The translations under genes and the position numbers were made by a program. From Agapetus fuscipes (lineage: Eukaryota > Arthropoda > Insecta > Trichoptera > Glossosomatidae): a stretch of DNA of 64,000 nucleotides. The stretch covers positions 5,270,001 through 5,334,000 of the forward strand of contig OX637345.1 in NCBI GenBank assembly GCA_951799405.1, read 5' to 3'. Under the pieces are notes generated by a model. The model searched no databases. It worked only from the letters and a program-made list of their open reading frames with translations, and was not told the DNA's origin. Shown here piece by piece: positions 10,604 through 21,650 of the stretch; the stretch's first letter is position 1; each line of letters begins with the position of its first letter.

Positions 10604-10845
10604 TGTTTCAGCGGAAACTTTGTAGAACTCCATTTTAATTAAAAAAAAATGAAAATAAACTTTGTTTTATTCTACTATTGTTTTTTTTAAATTTGTTACA
10701 AAAAAAATCAAAATAACTACTTTCTTACTCTGAAGATGGCCTAGAGGCCGAAACCGGTCAACTCACTTATTTTGGTTTGTTTTTGTAACAAATTCAAATA
10801 AAAACAATAGTAGAATAAAACGAAGTTTTATCAAATAGAACCCAA
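10604..10845 (+). repeat. Family B element with hammerhead-like motif
   Basis: It shares its start (TTTCAGCGGAAACTTTGTAG) and end with the element at 41227-41600. The ends form an imperfect inverted repeat (AACTTTGTTTTATTCTACTA against TAGTAGAATAAAACGAAGTT). CTGAAGA at 10730-10736, one extra T, a GGCC-TAGA-GGCC hairpin and GAAACCGGTC (10750-10759) form a hammerhead-like core. The possible stem III is the palindrome ACCGGT. Stem I pairing is poor here. Confidence 0.6.
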
Positions 10846-11226
10846 GTAAATCGAAACAATACTTTTCAACTCAACAATTCTTATAATAGTGGTTACATAA
10901 AATATGAAATTAAAATAATTTACTTCAGTGCATAAGCAATTATCCTGAAAAAGTCATTGGATACAGGTAGAGACGCATATCGGACCTCAAAGCGCTCTCA
11001 AAGGGTCCTGATATAATAAGTGTGCTCTCATCCCGGAGTTAGGTATTATATCAATAAAATCCACCAGCAGAACGCGCCACTCCTTGAGCGCTGCCATGCG
11101 GAAATCTACAGTTCGTAGAACGCGTAGATACTATGGGGGGGTGGACGAATTGTTGCTGACTATTTGTGAAAAGTTATGATAAATTGTACTGAAAATACTA
11201 AAAAATACAAATATTTATTTGATTAG
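10846..11226. other. Unassigned sequence
   Basis: No gene or recognised repeat. A G run occurs near 11135. Confidence 0.35.
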
Positions 11227-11466
11227 AGTTATTTTTGTATGAATCACACCTCATGAGCCCTCTACGAGTTTGATCGTCGCTATAGAAATCACCGATTCAC
11301 AAGCAAGACCGATTTGCTGTAAGGCTGGATGGACCTTTGGTGACCGGTCTTTGGCAAAGGTTTGAATTTTATAACCTAGCGATGAGTATATTTGAAAAAA
11401 AAAAGTATATTTTTGTACTTCACCGGGATTCGTACCCATTGCGTTCAAAGTGTGCACGATGGTCCA
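11227..11466 (-). mobile_element. SINE-B, near full length
   Basis: On the minus strand the order is tRNA-like head, GTACGAATCCCGGTGAAG, body with AAAGACCGGTCACCAAAGG, and tail CTCATGAGGTGTGATTCATA. Several mutations lie in the head. Confidence 0.65.
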
Positions 11467-11544
11467 CAAAGCTTTATTTGAAAAAACACCCAAATATCTC
11501 GCTGATTTAATCAAACCAGTCACCCTCGGCAAAAAAGCCTAACA

Positions 11545-11816
11545 CTGCGCTCGGCTGAGACTGGAGCCAAATCAAGGATTGAAGAACCTATAAGAAGAGT
11601 TAACACAATGTTTGGAGAGCGTGCATTTGCAGTTGCTGGCCCTCTGGCCTGGAACCACCTGCCACATTATGTGCGAGAGCTAGAGGACCATGGAAAGTGC
11701 CGAAATGCACTGAAGACAAGCAAATTTCTGGCATCGTTTGCACCAGCGCCCTTGGAGTGACTACATCACGAAACGGCGCTATAAAAAAATAATCAACTCA
11801 TCATCATCATCATCCT
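11545..11816 (+). pseudogene. LINE-3 ORF2 C-terminal fragment with (ATC)n tail
   Basis: The plus strand reads FGERAFAVAGPLAWNHLP and ends at a TGA at 11758-11760. This GxRAFxxAGPxxWNxLP block is the C-terminal signature of CR1/Daphne-type LINE ORF2 proteins; the LINE at 17.8-21.6 kb has the related FGDRAFRFAGPMEWNRLP. A short UTR and an ATC-repeat tail follow. Only the last ~60 codons remain. A second copy is at 63078-63270. Confidence 0.75.
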
Positions 11817-11817
11817 T

Positions 11818-11870
11818 GCCTTCCATTTACGAGTCCGATGCGATTATCACTAGACCGGTATAAGTTTGAG
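11818..11870 (-). mobile_element. SINE-B head fragment
   Basis: CCATTTACGAGTCCGATGCG and CACTAGACCGGT match the reversed SINE-B head. It abuts the LINE-3 tail. Confidence 0.5.
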
Positions 11871-12547
11871 TTCCCGTAAAAAAAATACACCCAAAAATTA
11901 TTTCCGTCAGTAGAATCTAGCATACTCGTAAAAAACCTGCATGAACAGAATAAGACAGCAATAGAAACAACACTCTTTCATGTATTTTCAAGTAAGTTTC
12001 AAGATAAAGGTCAAGATGAGTGTGCTTTAAAAAAATAGGAAAATCTTGCGTAGATAACCCAATTTTATGGATTTAAAAAAAATTGTAAATATAACTTCGA
12101 ATCTTGGTAAGTAACATATTGGCAGAACCAAAACGCTAATGCCTGTCAGCTATCCCCCTTACCCCTTGTTTACAATGCACCCTTCTCCCGCAACCCTTCG
12201 ATCACCAGTTTCTTCCATTAAACTCTCCTGGCGTCTCCAGGATACACCCTCCTCCTCCCCTGTAAATACAAACAGGTTTCTTTTGCTTCACTTGTCAAAG
12301 TTGAATGTCTAATTCGAAAGTAAATGATTTTAGAATTAGTTTGTTGGTGCGGAAATGTGTACCTTGGGATAGATCGTCTTCTTCTTCATATCTTTTATGA
12401 CATTTTGTTCTTTTGGTTCCAAGTTTCCTCTCTCCTGTGATGTTGTCTCACGGCTATCTTTACATATTTTGGATGATCTTCAAAAAGTACGTCTGCTAGA
12501 TGGTTTATCTTGCATAAAAAACCGCAACTAAGCATCCAAACAAATTT
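11871..12547. other. Unassigned sequence with a C/T-rich stretch (12150-12270)
   Basis: No coding domain or RNA gene seen. Confidence 0.35.
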
Positions 12548-12788
12548 TCTTGTCTCACTGTCTTGTTTTGCATGTGGCGAGTAAAATCCGTTTATTTTTA
12601 CAGGTAAGGGAGCCGGCCTTATTTCCAGCTCTCGAAGGGGTTGGTACACATTTCTTGTGAAGACTGAGTAAACCTTGCCGTTTTATTCTTTTGGTTTTTG
12701 AAACAAACACCTCTCTGACACTCTTGGTGGGATTCGAACCTGAGTTCTCGGTATGGAATGTGAGCACTCTACGAACTGAGCTATCGTA
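12548..12788 (-). mobile_element. SINE-A with internal deletion
   Basis: The head and B-box (GGTTCGAATCCCACC, minus strand) are present. The usual CAACTGAAGTGG segment is missing between GAGAGCTGG and AATAAGGCCGGC. The 3' end is truncated. Confidence 0.7.
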
Positions 12789-13164
12789 TGTAGTTTGTCG
12801 TAGATTTTATTACCTATGGAACAAAACAAATTTGCATTTGATTTTCAAATAATATCCTTTATTATATTACCCTTCGTCGTCGTCATTCGTCGTCGAGTTT
12901 CGATTTTCAAAATCAATGCCATCACAGCAGATGAAACACATTCATGCTCTATAGCAAATTAATTTTTGTATATATGCTGCAATGCGGCGAGCTTACGCGT
13001 GTGTGTTTACAAATGTATGAAAACTTTTAGGAATTAATCTGTTTGTTCATACTAAAAATGTATGGAACAATATTGACATCTAGCGGCAAAACGTAAAAGT
13101 TTTTTTTACATTTTCTTTTATTTCATGCAAATTAAAAATAAAAAAAAAGCCAAATAAAAATGGA
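12789..13164. other. Unassigned sequence
   Basis: A CGTCGTCGTCATTCGTCGTC simple-repeat patch lies near 12875. Nothing else is recognised. Confidence 0.35.
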
Positions 13165-14045
13165 TTTCAATCTGTAATCTAAGTTGCAAACATATATAAC
13201 ATTTGAGATTCATATTACATGCATTCTTACGAGCAGACATGTATAAGTTCTAATCTAATCTAATCTAAGCTGCAAAGATATATATAATTTAAGATTTATA
13301 TTAAATGCATTCCCACAAGCAGATATGTATAAGTTCCCGCTTACATATGCTGCATGTGTACTTACAACATAACAGCCCATTCCAAATGAACATAAGCCCT
13401 GCAACTCTTGCCAACCTTCCCTGAAACAAACTCTTACCTTACTTTTCCTCAAACAGAGATAAAATTTTCATGGTAAACCATTCTTACAGTATGGGTGGTC
13501 AGCCACATACTAACCTATAAGTCAAGGAAATTATTTTGTTAAGTTCTATAATCTAAGTTGTAAAGATACATACCATTTGAGATTCATATTAAATGCATTC
13601 CCACAAGCAGACAGGTATAAGTTTGCGCTTACAAATGCCCCATGTGGACTTACAAAATAAAAAACTAATCTCAAATGAACATAAGCCCTGCAACTCTTGC
13701 CGACTTTTCCTCAAACAGAGATAAAATTTTCATGGTAAACCATTCTTACAGTATGGGTGGTCAGCCACATACTAACTAACCTGTAAGTCAAGGAAATTAT
13801 TTTGTTAAGTTCTATAATCTAAGTTGCAAAGATACATACCAATCGAGATTCATATTAAATGCATTCCCACAAGCAGACATTTATAAGTTCGCGCTTACAC
13901 ATAATGCATGTTGACTTACAACATAAAAACCCAATCTCAAATTAATATAAGCCCTGCAACTCTTGCCAATCTTCCCTGAAACACAGCTGAAATCTGCAAA
14001 GTGAACCATTTTTTATACTATGGGTGGTCAATTTTCTTTAACAAA
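13165..14045 (-). repeat. Array of family C copies
   Basis: One partial copy (13165-13255) and three longer ones (about 13256-13530, 13541-13798, 13806-14030) lie head to tail on the minus strand. Two share the unusual insertion CAAACAGAGATAAAATTTTC between the CTTGCC and GGTAAACCATT segments. That points to local duplication rather than three independent insertions. Confidence 0.7.
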
Positions 14046-14284
14046 GGCTGTATGTTTTTATTTTACAAGTTTTCCGAATTTTAACGCGAGGAAACTATGC
14101 GCAATATACACATTCACCAAATGTTAAGGGGTTGGGCTGCGTAGCAGCCAGGGGCAACGCCCCTAGTTCTCTTTAAATGGGGCTTAAAATTTTACATGCA
14201 AATACAAAAAACCTGTGAGCAAAGTTCTATCCAGATTTACAGTAATTGAATCTTGCTCGAGTAGTTGGTGCTTTTTTGAGCAAC
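14046..14284. other. Unassigned; G/C-rich inverted motif near 14140-14175
   Basis: GGGCTGCGTAGCAGCC and GGGGCAACGCCCC are two adjacent short palindromes. No gene is seen. Confidence 0.35.
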
Positions 14285-14376
14285 GATCAACAATGCTGAT
14301 TTGTAATGTTAGTTTATTAGTTTGCTACTTTTTTTGCATAATAAATTTTTGACTTTTTTTGTATAGATTTATTTTT

Positions 14377-14419
<43 letters not shown>

Positions 14420-14695
14420 CTTAAATGTTATTTATTACTCGTATTCCTTGACTTATAGGTTGGTATGAGGCTGACCACCCATACTGTAAAAAATGGTTCA
14501 CTTTGCCAATGTCACCCCTGTTTCAGGGAATGTCGGCAAGAGTTGCAGGGCTTATGTTCATTTGAGGTTTGGATTTTTTTTGTAAGTACACAATCAGCAT
14601 TTGTAAGCGCGAACTACACGTGTTTGTTTGTGGACATACATCTGAGAGCTTTGAATGAATATATCCTTGCAACTTAGATTATAGATTATTTATAG
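14285..14695 (+). mobile_element. LINE-2 3' end (UTR plus family C unit)
   Basis: It starts at AATGCTGATTTGTAATGTTA, equivalent to the last codons of the RT at 2465, and follows the same UTR into a full family C unit ending in AGATTATAGATTATTTATAG. A poly-T run of about 37 nt (14381-14417) has expanded within the UTR. It is a heavily 5'-truncated LINE copy. Confidence 0.75.
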
Positions 14696-15310
14696 ATCAA
14701 GGGCGCAGAGGGTTGTTGAGGGTTGTTGGTAACATAATTATGAATTATTTAACTTTTTTTTTGTGAGTGAGTAGTTATCTACAGGAGACTTTCTTCCAGA
14801 GCAGACAAAAAAGAACAACAAAAAGAATCTTTCAGGATTAAAGTAATAATGAACCATAAACTACTCGTGGGTACGAGGTTACATAAATTATTGATTGTCC
14901 TCGGGTCTCCCGCGTCCACAAAGCCTCGTCCAGGCCTCACATCATGCGCTCAAATTAACTTGTATCACCAGGGAATGATATTGTGGCGGTAAAGATAAAG
15001 AGATTTTACGACTCTTCTATGTGTGCGAGCGCTCAAAGGAAACGGATGTAAAATATTTGTTTCCCGATTTTTTTTTTGTAGAACTGGGAATTCCCTAGGC
15101 TTGATTGACTTTATGCTGGGTAAAAAGAACGGAAGTTTTTATTGTTGTTATGATTCTAATTGACATACGTTATATCAGGGAAATATGAATATTTTTTTTT
15201 AGGAATTCTGCATCCATTTATCGTTTTTTTCATGAGTTTCTTGCCTTAAGACAAATGCATTAACCTTATAACAGTTATAACAAAAAAAAATAACAAAAAC
15301 AGTTTTTAGA
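14696..15310. other. Unassigned sequence
   Basis: No domain, RNA gene or recognised repeat. Confidence 0.35.
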
Positions 15311-15640
15311 TTCCTTGACTTACAGATTGGTATGTGCCTGACGACTTATACTGTAAAAAATGGTTCATTTAGCTAATGTCCCCCTGTTTCAGGATAATTT
15401 GGCAAATTTGTAATTTTGATTTGTAAGTACCCATGCGGCATTTGTAAGCGCGGGCTTACACGAGTCTGTCTCCTCCACGTGTCCACGGCAGGGAGCTGGG
15501 AAACTCCCATTTCAACTGAATTAGCTGGCGTGAAGCCAGCCTCCTTACCCGTAAAAATAAATAGGTCCCGAATCGCCACATGCATATAAGGAGATAACGC
15601 AGGCAAGGAGTTACGCTGTATGTGTAGCATATTGCTTTTT
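15311..15640 (+). repeat. Family C fragment followed by SINE-A 3' half
   Basis: 15311-15470 is a diverged family C copy (CCTTGACTTACAGATTGGTA). 15485-15640 is the SINE-A 3' half (CCTTACCCGTAAAAATAAAT, then GCAAGGAGTTACGCTG). Confidence 0.6.
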
Positions 15641-16435
15641 TTAACCGTTGAAGTCTGAAGTAAACTGCATTCCTCTTAATAAAATCATAAAAAAAAACGT
15701 AAATATTGTTTTCCTGGAATCAGTTTTTTGTGCAGCGCCCATCCCTATTTGTATATTTGGTGTTTTGTAAACATGACCTACCATGTTTCGGGCAGGGCCG
15801 CGTAAAGGGAGCTCTCATACCGCGTCCACCACATCGTCAGCCTAATGCGAATAGTTTTTTATGTGGTGCCATGCTTTATGTGGGCGGACCGTAGGGATGT
15901 TGCTGCGATTTTTTATGCGATACCCGGTCACTGCCCCACTAACATGTCACAAATAATAGTTACCGAAGCAAAAAAAAGAAACAACAAGATATACTGAAAA
16001 TGTTATTCAGACTCGCGTATCCGTTCTTTATTTTTCAAGATTTATTGTACACAATGTCGGTTTACAATGTACTGATAAATTGTCTATCTCTAGCTTATCG
16101 ACTTTACGTCATAATGATTCAAGCGTCTCTACTCTCCGCACCATTGTGGCTTGTTTATATAGGTACAAAAGAGATGATTCTTGCATGTTCTAGATTATTC
16201 CACCTACTTCTATAATGGATTTTTCGAAACACTTCGAGATTGTTCGACACACTAGCGTGCTTAGGAACATGTTCACACAAACTCATAGTATTTTATGCTA
16301 GAGGCAAACACACACATACTAGCAAATTACATGCATGTACACACAAACTCATAGTTTGTAATAATATTATATACCACTCAATATTGTTTCAGGGATTTGT
16401 TTTCACCTTCTCGAAGACCAACAAATAGTCACAAA
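15641..16435. other. Unassigned sequence
   Basis: Short open frames are present, but none has a recognisable domain or a splice context I would trust. A local duplication of an ACACAAACTCATAGT string occurs near 16274 and 16339. Confidence 0.35.
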
Positions 16436-16560
16436 GGTTCATCTGGCATTACGGCAATGGGGTCTTACTTGAGTAATTGGCGCTCACTAGCGACAGCCAG
16501 CCTTGCAGAAGGCTTTTTAGGTGTGATTGAGACAAAAACAGCGCGGAAAAAATAAAAAAT
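16436..16560 (+). mobile_element. SINE-B / LINE-1 shared 3' tail fragment
   Basis: GGGGTCTTACTTGAGTAATT, TAGGTGTGATTGAGAC and AAAAACAGCGC match the SINE-B tail. Because LINE-1 ends in the same sequence, the fragment could come from either. Confidence 0.5.
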
Positions 16561-17131
16561 CAGCTTGAAGCTTATTTTGTTTATAAGTGTTTAAGGCAAT
16601 TCTGTAATCTCGTATATTTCATGCTTTCCTAAATTTAAACAAAATTTCATCGCATATTTCACCGTCAGTACATTAAAAAAGATGAATAATTCGTTTCTGT
16701 TTTATTTTTAAATTAACCATTACGCCCAAAAGAAAAAAGAACGGTTTATGTAATTAAAAAAAAAAACATATTTATCAAAAACACAAAGCGGTCAGAAATA
16801 TTTAATGAAATCAGGTGATTTATTTGTGTTTCGAGTGCTTTTTTATTTTTTTGTGCGAGCGCTTAAAAAAGAGTTCTTAAAAAATGAGGAAAGAATTATG
16901 GAGTAAATGTTTTACGAGGATCAAAAGCGAAGGAATTAGAGGAGATGAAATAAGAGAAACAAAGGAGCGCAAACAAAACTAAGAAAAATAATTGTAAACG
17001 CTTTTTTTTTGTCTGAAGATTTCTTTCAGATGAAGGATACAGCATCTGTTACAAAGAATTTTGAACAAAAGAACATTATATATGTATATATTTACAATAT
17101 ACATACACAATGATGATAACAAAATATCTGA
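16561..17131. other. Unassigned AT-rich sequence
   Basis: Nothing recognised. Confidence 0.35.
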
Positions 17132-17325
17132 CCGGTCCGTAGTCTAGTGGTTAACACTTCATTCTCGTGATTGGAAGGTATCGGTAGCTAGTTTAAAAAA
17201 AAAATCAAATATGCTCTTCGCTGGACTGAAATATTAATCTACCTTTACCAAAGACCAGTAGGCAGTAAACATACGTCCATCCAGCCTTACACCAACTGGG
17301 TTTCAACATGAATCTTAAACGATAA
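17132..17325 (+). mobile_element. SINE-B, 3'-truncated
   Basis: It starts GACCGGTCCGTAGTCTAGTG and continues through GCTCTTCGCTGGACTGAAAT and CCATCCAGCCTTACACCAAC. The conserved tail is missing; a minisatellite begins shortly downstream. Confidence 0.7.
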
Positions 17326-17353
17326 TTCTGAACCTGTACCTTCTTAGTTCTTT

Positions 17354-17765
17354 GTACCAGTATCGTCTTCGTACCAGTATCGTCTTCATACCTTGATCGT
17401 CTTCGTACCAGTATCATCTTCATACCTTTATCGTCTTTGTACCAGTATCGTCTTCATACCTTGATCGTCTTCGTACCAGTATCGTCTTCGCACATAATCG
17501 TCTTCATACCATAATCCTCTTCATACCAGAATCATCTTCATACCAGTATCGTCTTCATACCAGTATCGTCTTCGTACCAGTATCGTCTTCATACCTTGAT
17601 CGTCTTCGTACCAGTATCGTCTTCATACTAGTATCGTCTTCGTACCAGTATCGTCTTCGTACCAGTATCGTCTTCATACCAGAATCGTCTTCGTACCAGT
17701 ATCGTCTTCATACCTTGATCGTCTTCATACCAGAATCGTCTTCGTACCAGTATCGTCTTCGATGT
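17354..17765. repeat. Minisatellite, 17-bp unit, about 24 copies
   Basis: The unit is close to GTACCAGTATCGTCTTC, with recurring variants ATACCTTGATCGTCTTC and ATACCAGAATCGTCTTC. The variants are interspersed, which suggests expansion by several rounds of unequal exchange. On the minus strand part of it reads as an acidic, Thr/Lys-containing peptide, but no gene is associated. Confidence 0.92.
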
Positions 17766-17873
17766 CTTCTCCATAATACAATATATATATATACAAGGAT
17801 AATTTATTTATAAGGTACACATAATTGAAGAGCGCCGTTTTTGTGTGTGTCACACCTCAAGGGCCCTCTCAAA

Positions 17874-19187
17874 TCACGGATAAGATTTTTTGTAAAGATG
17901 CGTCTTTAGTGCTCCTTTAAAGACACCAACAGTTTCTGGCTTCCTCACATTTGGTGGTAGTCTGTTCCACTCCATTGGGCCCGCAAACCGGAAAGCACGG
18001 TCCCCAAAATTAGTGCGTGTCTGACGTGACGGCTGGACTAAGTCAACCACCCCACACCCTGCAGATCTGAGAGTTTGGCGTCTCAAATCTATCTCAATAG
18101 GTGAGAACATGTCAGACAGGTATGAAGGAGCCGTACCATTGACAGCTTTGTAAACCATCAAACAAACACGGTAGACCACCCTCTCCGGAAAACGAAGCCA
18201 ATGCAGTTCTTTCAACAATGGAGTAATATGATTAAATTTGGACATCCCGAAAATGAGTCTTGCTGCAGAGTTCAGCACAGATTGTAGTCGGCTGAACTGT
18301 TTTTTCGGCTGACCTATATACAGCGTTGAGCAATAGTCAACCCGAGACATCACAAAAGCGTTAACCAGGGTCCTGACCGCCCCTGATGGTAAACATCTCC
18401 TGATTGCCTTAATCTGGCGAAGTTCAAAAAACGAGGAGGATACCGTGTTATTCAACTGCTCTCCCATTGTGAGGTTCCGATCCAGTGTGACTCCTAGAAG
18501 TCTCACTGAATCTGACGGCTGAATCAGCTGTCCCCCAATGGAGAGTGGTACGCGAGTTGTCAGGAGATGATCACGCCTGGACGTAGCCGCCCACATAATT
18601 TCCGTCTTACCCATGTTAAGGATTAGGCCATTGCTTGTCATCCATTCACCGATCTCCGCAATGCAAGCTGCCATTCTGTTACTGAGAGCTCCCGCCATGT
18701 GTGGTCGACACTGAGAGTAAATCTGCCAGTCATCTGCATATGCATGTGTAGTAAGGCTCCATTTCTCGACTATGCTCTCAATGTCGGCCGTGTATAAAAT
18801 AAATAGGATCGGTCCCAACACAGACCCCTGCGGCACTCCGGAGATCAGCGAATAGGAAGGTGAGACACAGTCACAAGTACGCACTACCTGCTTGCGATCC
18901 GCCAAATAGGAGGTGAACCACGCCAGAGCCTTATCTCTCAAGCCGTACGCATCCTCCAACCTCTTTATCAAGATATCATGACATACGGTGTCAAAAGCCG
19001 CACTCATGTCCAGAAGAGCTAGGAGCGCAAGATTCCCGCAATCCACTGCCGATATCAGATCTGAGACTACGGTCAACAAACCAGTTTCAGTTGAATGATA
19101 TTTCCTATAGGCTGATTGCCTTTTCGGCATCAGGTTGTTATCACTCAGATAAGATACCAGCCGGTTAGAGACAATACGCTCCAGCAC
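17874..19187 (-). pseudogene. LINE-1 reverse transcriptase, C-terminal portion
   Basis: This open stretch of 437 codons carries most of the RT domain and the C-terminal region. Recognisable blocks, numbered from the first Met, are QSAYRKYHSTETGL (24-37), LLDMSAAFD (58-66), SGVPQGSVLGP (116-126), the catalytic AYADDWQIY with YADD at 150-153, and near the C-terminus FGDRAFRFAGPMEWNRLPP. The motifs place it in the CR1/L2/Daphne group of the Jockey superfamily; the exact clade is inference. All catalytic residues I can see are intact, and apart from the SINE there is no stop or frameshift. The first Met is not a real start: its codon lies at the insertion scar, and the protein originally continued from the frame at 19530-21403. 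Confidence 0.85.
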
Positions 19188-19534
19188 CTTCCGGTTGATA
19201 GCTCAGTTGGTAGAGTGCTTGCATTCTACCCCGTGAGCTCGGGTTCGAATCCCACCGAGGAGGGTGTCAGAAATGATTTCCTATTTCGGTGTGTATTTCA
19301 AACCCCATAATATAAATACCGGCGAGGTTTACTCAGCCTTCACAAGAAATGAGTACCAGCCCCCTCGGGAGCTGGGAAATTCCCACTTCAACTGAAGCGG
19401 TTGGCGTAAGGCCGGCCCCCTTACCTGTAAAAATAAAAAGGTTCAACTCGCCACATGCGACCCCTTCGGGGATAACGCGGCAAGAAGTTACACTATATGT
19501 GTAGCTTAGTTGCGTTGCGTTTTTTGCGTACCTT
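19186..19534 (+). mobile_element. SINE-A, complete, inserted in LINE-1 ORF2 with 5-bp target duplication
   Basis: The SINE body is 19191-19529 (339 bp) and is flanked by ACCTT at 19186-19190 and 19530-19534. Its head CCGGTTGATAGCTCAGTTGG carries an A box, and GGTTCGAATCCCACC near 19240 is a B box; together they make the internal Pol III promoter of a tRNA-derived SINE. Removing the SINE and one ACCTT restores the LINE reading frame across a conserved LSKV-LERI junction, which fixes both boundaries. The 3' end is GCTTAGTTGCGTTGCGTTTT. This is the best reference copy of SINE-A in the window. Confidence 0.93.
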
Positions 19535-21403
19535 GGACAAAAACGGCAAATTCGACACCGGCCTGAAATTGGAGGGATCATTAGGATCGAGATTTGGTTT
19601 TTTTAGTATCGGCGTTATCTGCGCTTCCTTCAAAAAAGAGGGAACAGTGGATTCCACAAGGCATCCATTAATAAGCCTTACAATAAATGGAGCCACTTGT
19701 AAGATGCACTCTTTCAGCACCCACGCTGGCACAGGATCAAGATCACACTGCTTATTTGGTGATCCCACTACGACTCGCGTTACCTCCTCAATAGAGGTCA
19801 GCTCAAGCATTTCAAGTTGCGAGTTGCACATAGATTCAGGAGAACCTGGACCAATCTCCAGAGGAGAGTCTCTACGTGGTATTTTATCCTGAAAGTATGC
19901 AGCGAACTCATCAGCAGTCGACATTGAACCCGTACCAGCCCGAGCACTGCCAGACACGTTCTCCAGAAGTCTCCATAAACGCTGTGGACATTTTTCCCTA
20001 GCTATCATTGTACAAAAATATTGAGACCTTTTCTGGAGAATAGTTGACCTGTACAGACCCTGTGCACCCATCCACATTTCTCTAGTGCTACCTGGTTTAC
20101 CGCTTCTGAAATTACGCTCCGCTTGCCGCATTTTTCGTTTCAGAGCACTACATTCATTATCAAACCAGATAGCACTATTCCGCTCCCTAACACATTTAGT
20201 TGAAATGGGAGCATGAAAATTTATTAGATTTTTCAGGGTGACATTGTACAGCTCAACTAACCCGTCTGGGTGCATTGAGATGTAGGTTTCCGGACAACAG
20301 ATCGGTGAAAGTAATAAGTCACTTTTAAAGGAGTCCATATTAAGTCCGTTCCAGCACCTGGAGATAATCTTCCTGTACACTGGAACCGGTCGTCCGAGAT
20401 CTAATTCAGTAATCACCAACCTGTGGTCCGATAAACCCACATCTCTCACCTCTGTTTTTGAAGGAGCATCCTCCTCTCTGGTGATGACTACATCCAGTAG
20501 GCCACCCGCATCATGAGTGGGAGCATCTACCCACTGTCTGCAGCCATAGTCCGCAAGCAAGGCAGTGAGAGTAACACAATTGGTGTCATCTCTGCGCTCA
20601 AGCCTAACGTTGACATCCCCAACCAACAGAAACATCTCATTACGAGTTACCAAAATTTCAAATAGCTCCCGAAATTCGCGAAAAAACTCCGCAGTTACAG
20701 GCTTAGAGCCAGGCCGATACACTATAGCTATAGTGAGCGCTGCTCTGGAGGAGACCCGACACACAAGGCACTCAAATGTCGTGAAAGAGGACATATTAAT
20801 CCTCTCCACACGACATCCTGGGCGCACTAGCAACGCAACTCCGCCATGGTTGGTCCAGGAAATATTTTCTGTCCCTTTTCCATGACGCGGCCTTGCCCGT
20901 GCTTCCTCAAGTGTCGCGAACCCCAGAGCGCGCAGTTTCTTCATGGCAGTTGAGTGGTAGCTCTCATGCCACGTCTCCGTCAGCGCAAGGATGCCAAGGT
21001 CATGGCTTTCACAAATTTCATAAATATCATCAACCTTATTGGCAATAGATCTAGCATTCCAGCATCCAAGATTCATCTTCTTCTCCACGTTCTGTTGATG
21101 CCTCCCACTGGTCAGCAGGGAGCACGACGATGGAGGTGCCACTGAAGGTCTGGATGTGGAAGCGGGATCCTTACATGATGCTGGAGAAACAGGAGTTGTC
21201 ACCGATGCGACTGAGTAGCTCAGCCGTCGCCCCCCTCGCTTCCTGCGCCTCACGCGCCTCCTCAGCACCATGTGTGGCCATGATTTGACACTTTTAGTAC
21301 ATATCGGCAAAGTTCTTGCAATAATATTTTTCAGAACATGTAGTGAGTACCTCAGTACTGGACGTACCACTGGCGCATCGCCTTGGGTCATGTACCGCGT
21401 CAC
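19493..21403 (-). pseudogene. LINE-1 endonuclease and start of reverse transcriptase
   Basis: The 636-codon frame begins with a basic, Ser/Pro-rich region of about 110 residues. An endonuclease/exonuclease/phosphatase-fold domain follows, starting NLGCWNARSIANKVD (about 111) with LTETWH (Glu143), GDVN (262-265) and SDHRLV (325-330), the catalytic set of LINE endonucleases. RT motif 0/1 appears near the end (NFRPVSNLPFLSKV). The last ~11 residues are SINE-encoded and end at a stop inside SINE-A. On target-primed integration this enzyme would nick target DNA. A more internal Met (residue 110) is also a plausible start. I see no other lesion in this half. Confidence 0.85.
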
Positions 21404-21650
21404 GTACGCACTTGCAAGTAGGTACCTGTGCCGCGATGTCTGCAGCTGTCAAAATTTGTGGGATGATTCGATTAACTTGTAATTACCACTAACTGGTGTG
21501 CGCAAACACGTATTAACTTATTACTGTTCCACAAACATACACTGCCGGTTCTTTATTCAATATTAAACACAGAAAAAAACTATTTTAATCGCCATAAACA
21601 CAAAAAATATTACAGAGCTTCTACCGCCTGCTAGTCAGCGGCGGTAGGTA

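Larger units (their letters stand above)
17785..21650 (-). mobile_element. LINE-1: CR1/Daphne-like non-LTR retrotransposon, interrupted by SINE-A
   Basis: The element encodes an apurinic-type endonuclease and reverse transcriptase on the minus strand. SINE-A splits the frame at 19191-19529. The 3' end is well defined: after the stop (17874), a short UTR with CTTGAGGTGTGACACACACA and GGCGCTC runs to AATAAATTATCCTTG and a TA repeat near 17790. That tail is shared with SINE-B. The 5' boundary is less certain; I place it near 21650, beyond the hairpin CTACCGCC/GGCGGTAG at 21621-21647. No ORF1 is visible, so the copy is probably 5' truncated or belongs to a lineage without a recognisable ORF1. Confidence 0.85.

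Noticed and set aside
17354..17765. CRISPR-like array
   Set aside because: Units are contiguous 17-mers without unique spacers, and the genome is eukaryotic.
19191..19260. Possible tRNA gene (A and B boxes, GGTTCGAATCC)
   Set aside because: No acceptor stem closes, and the sequence continues into the SINE-A body. The same head occurs in many copies.
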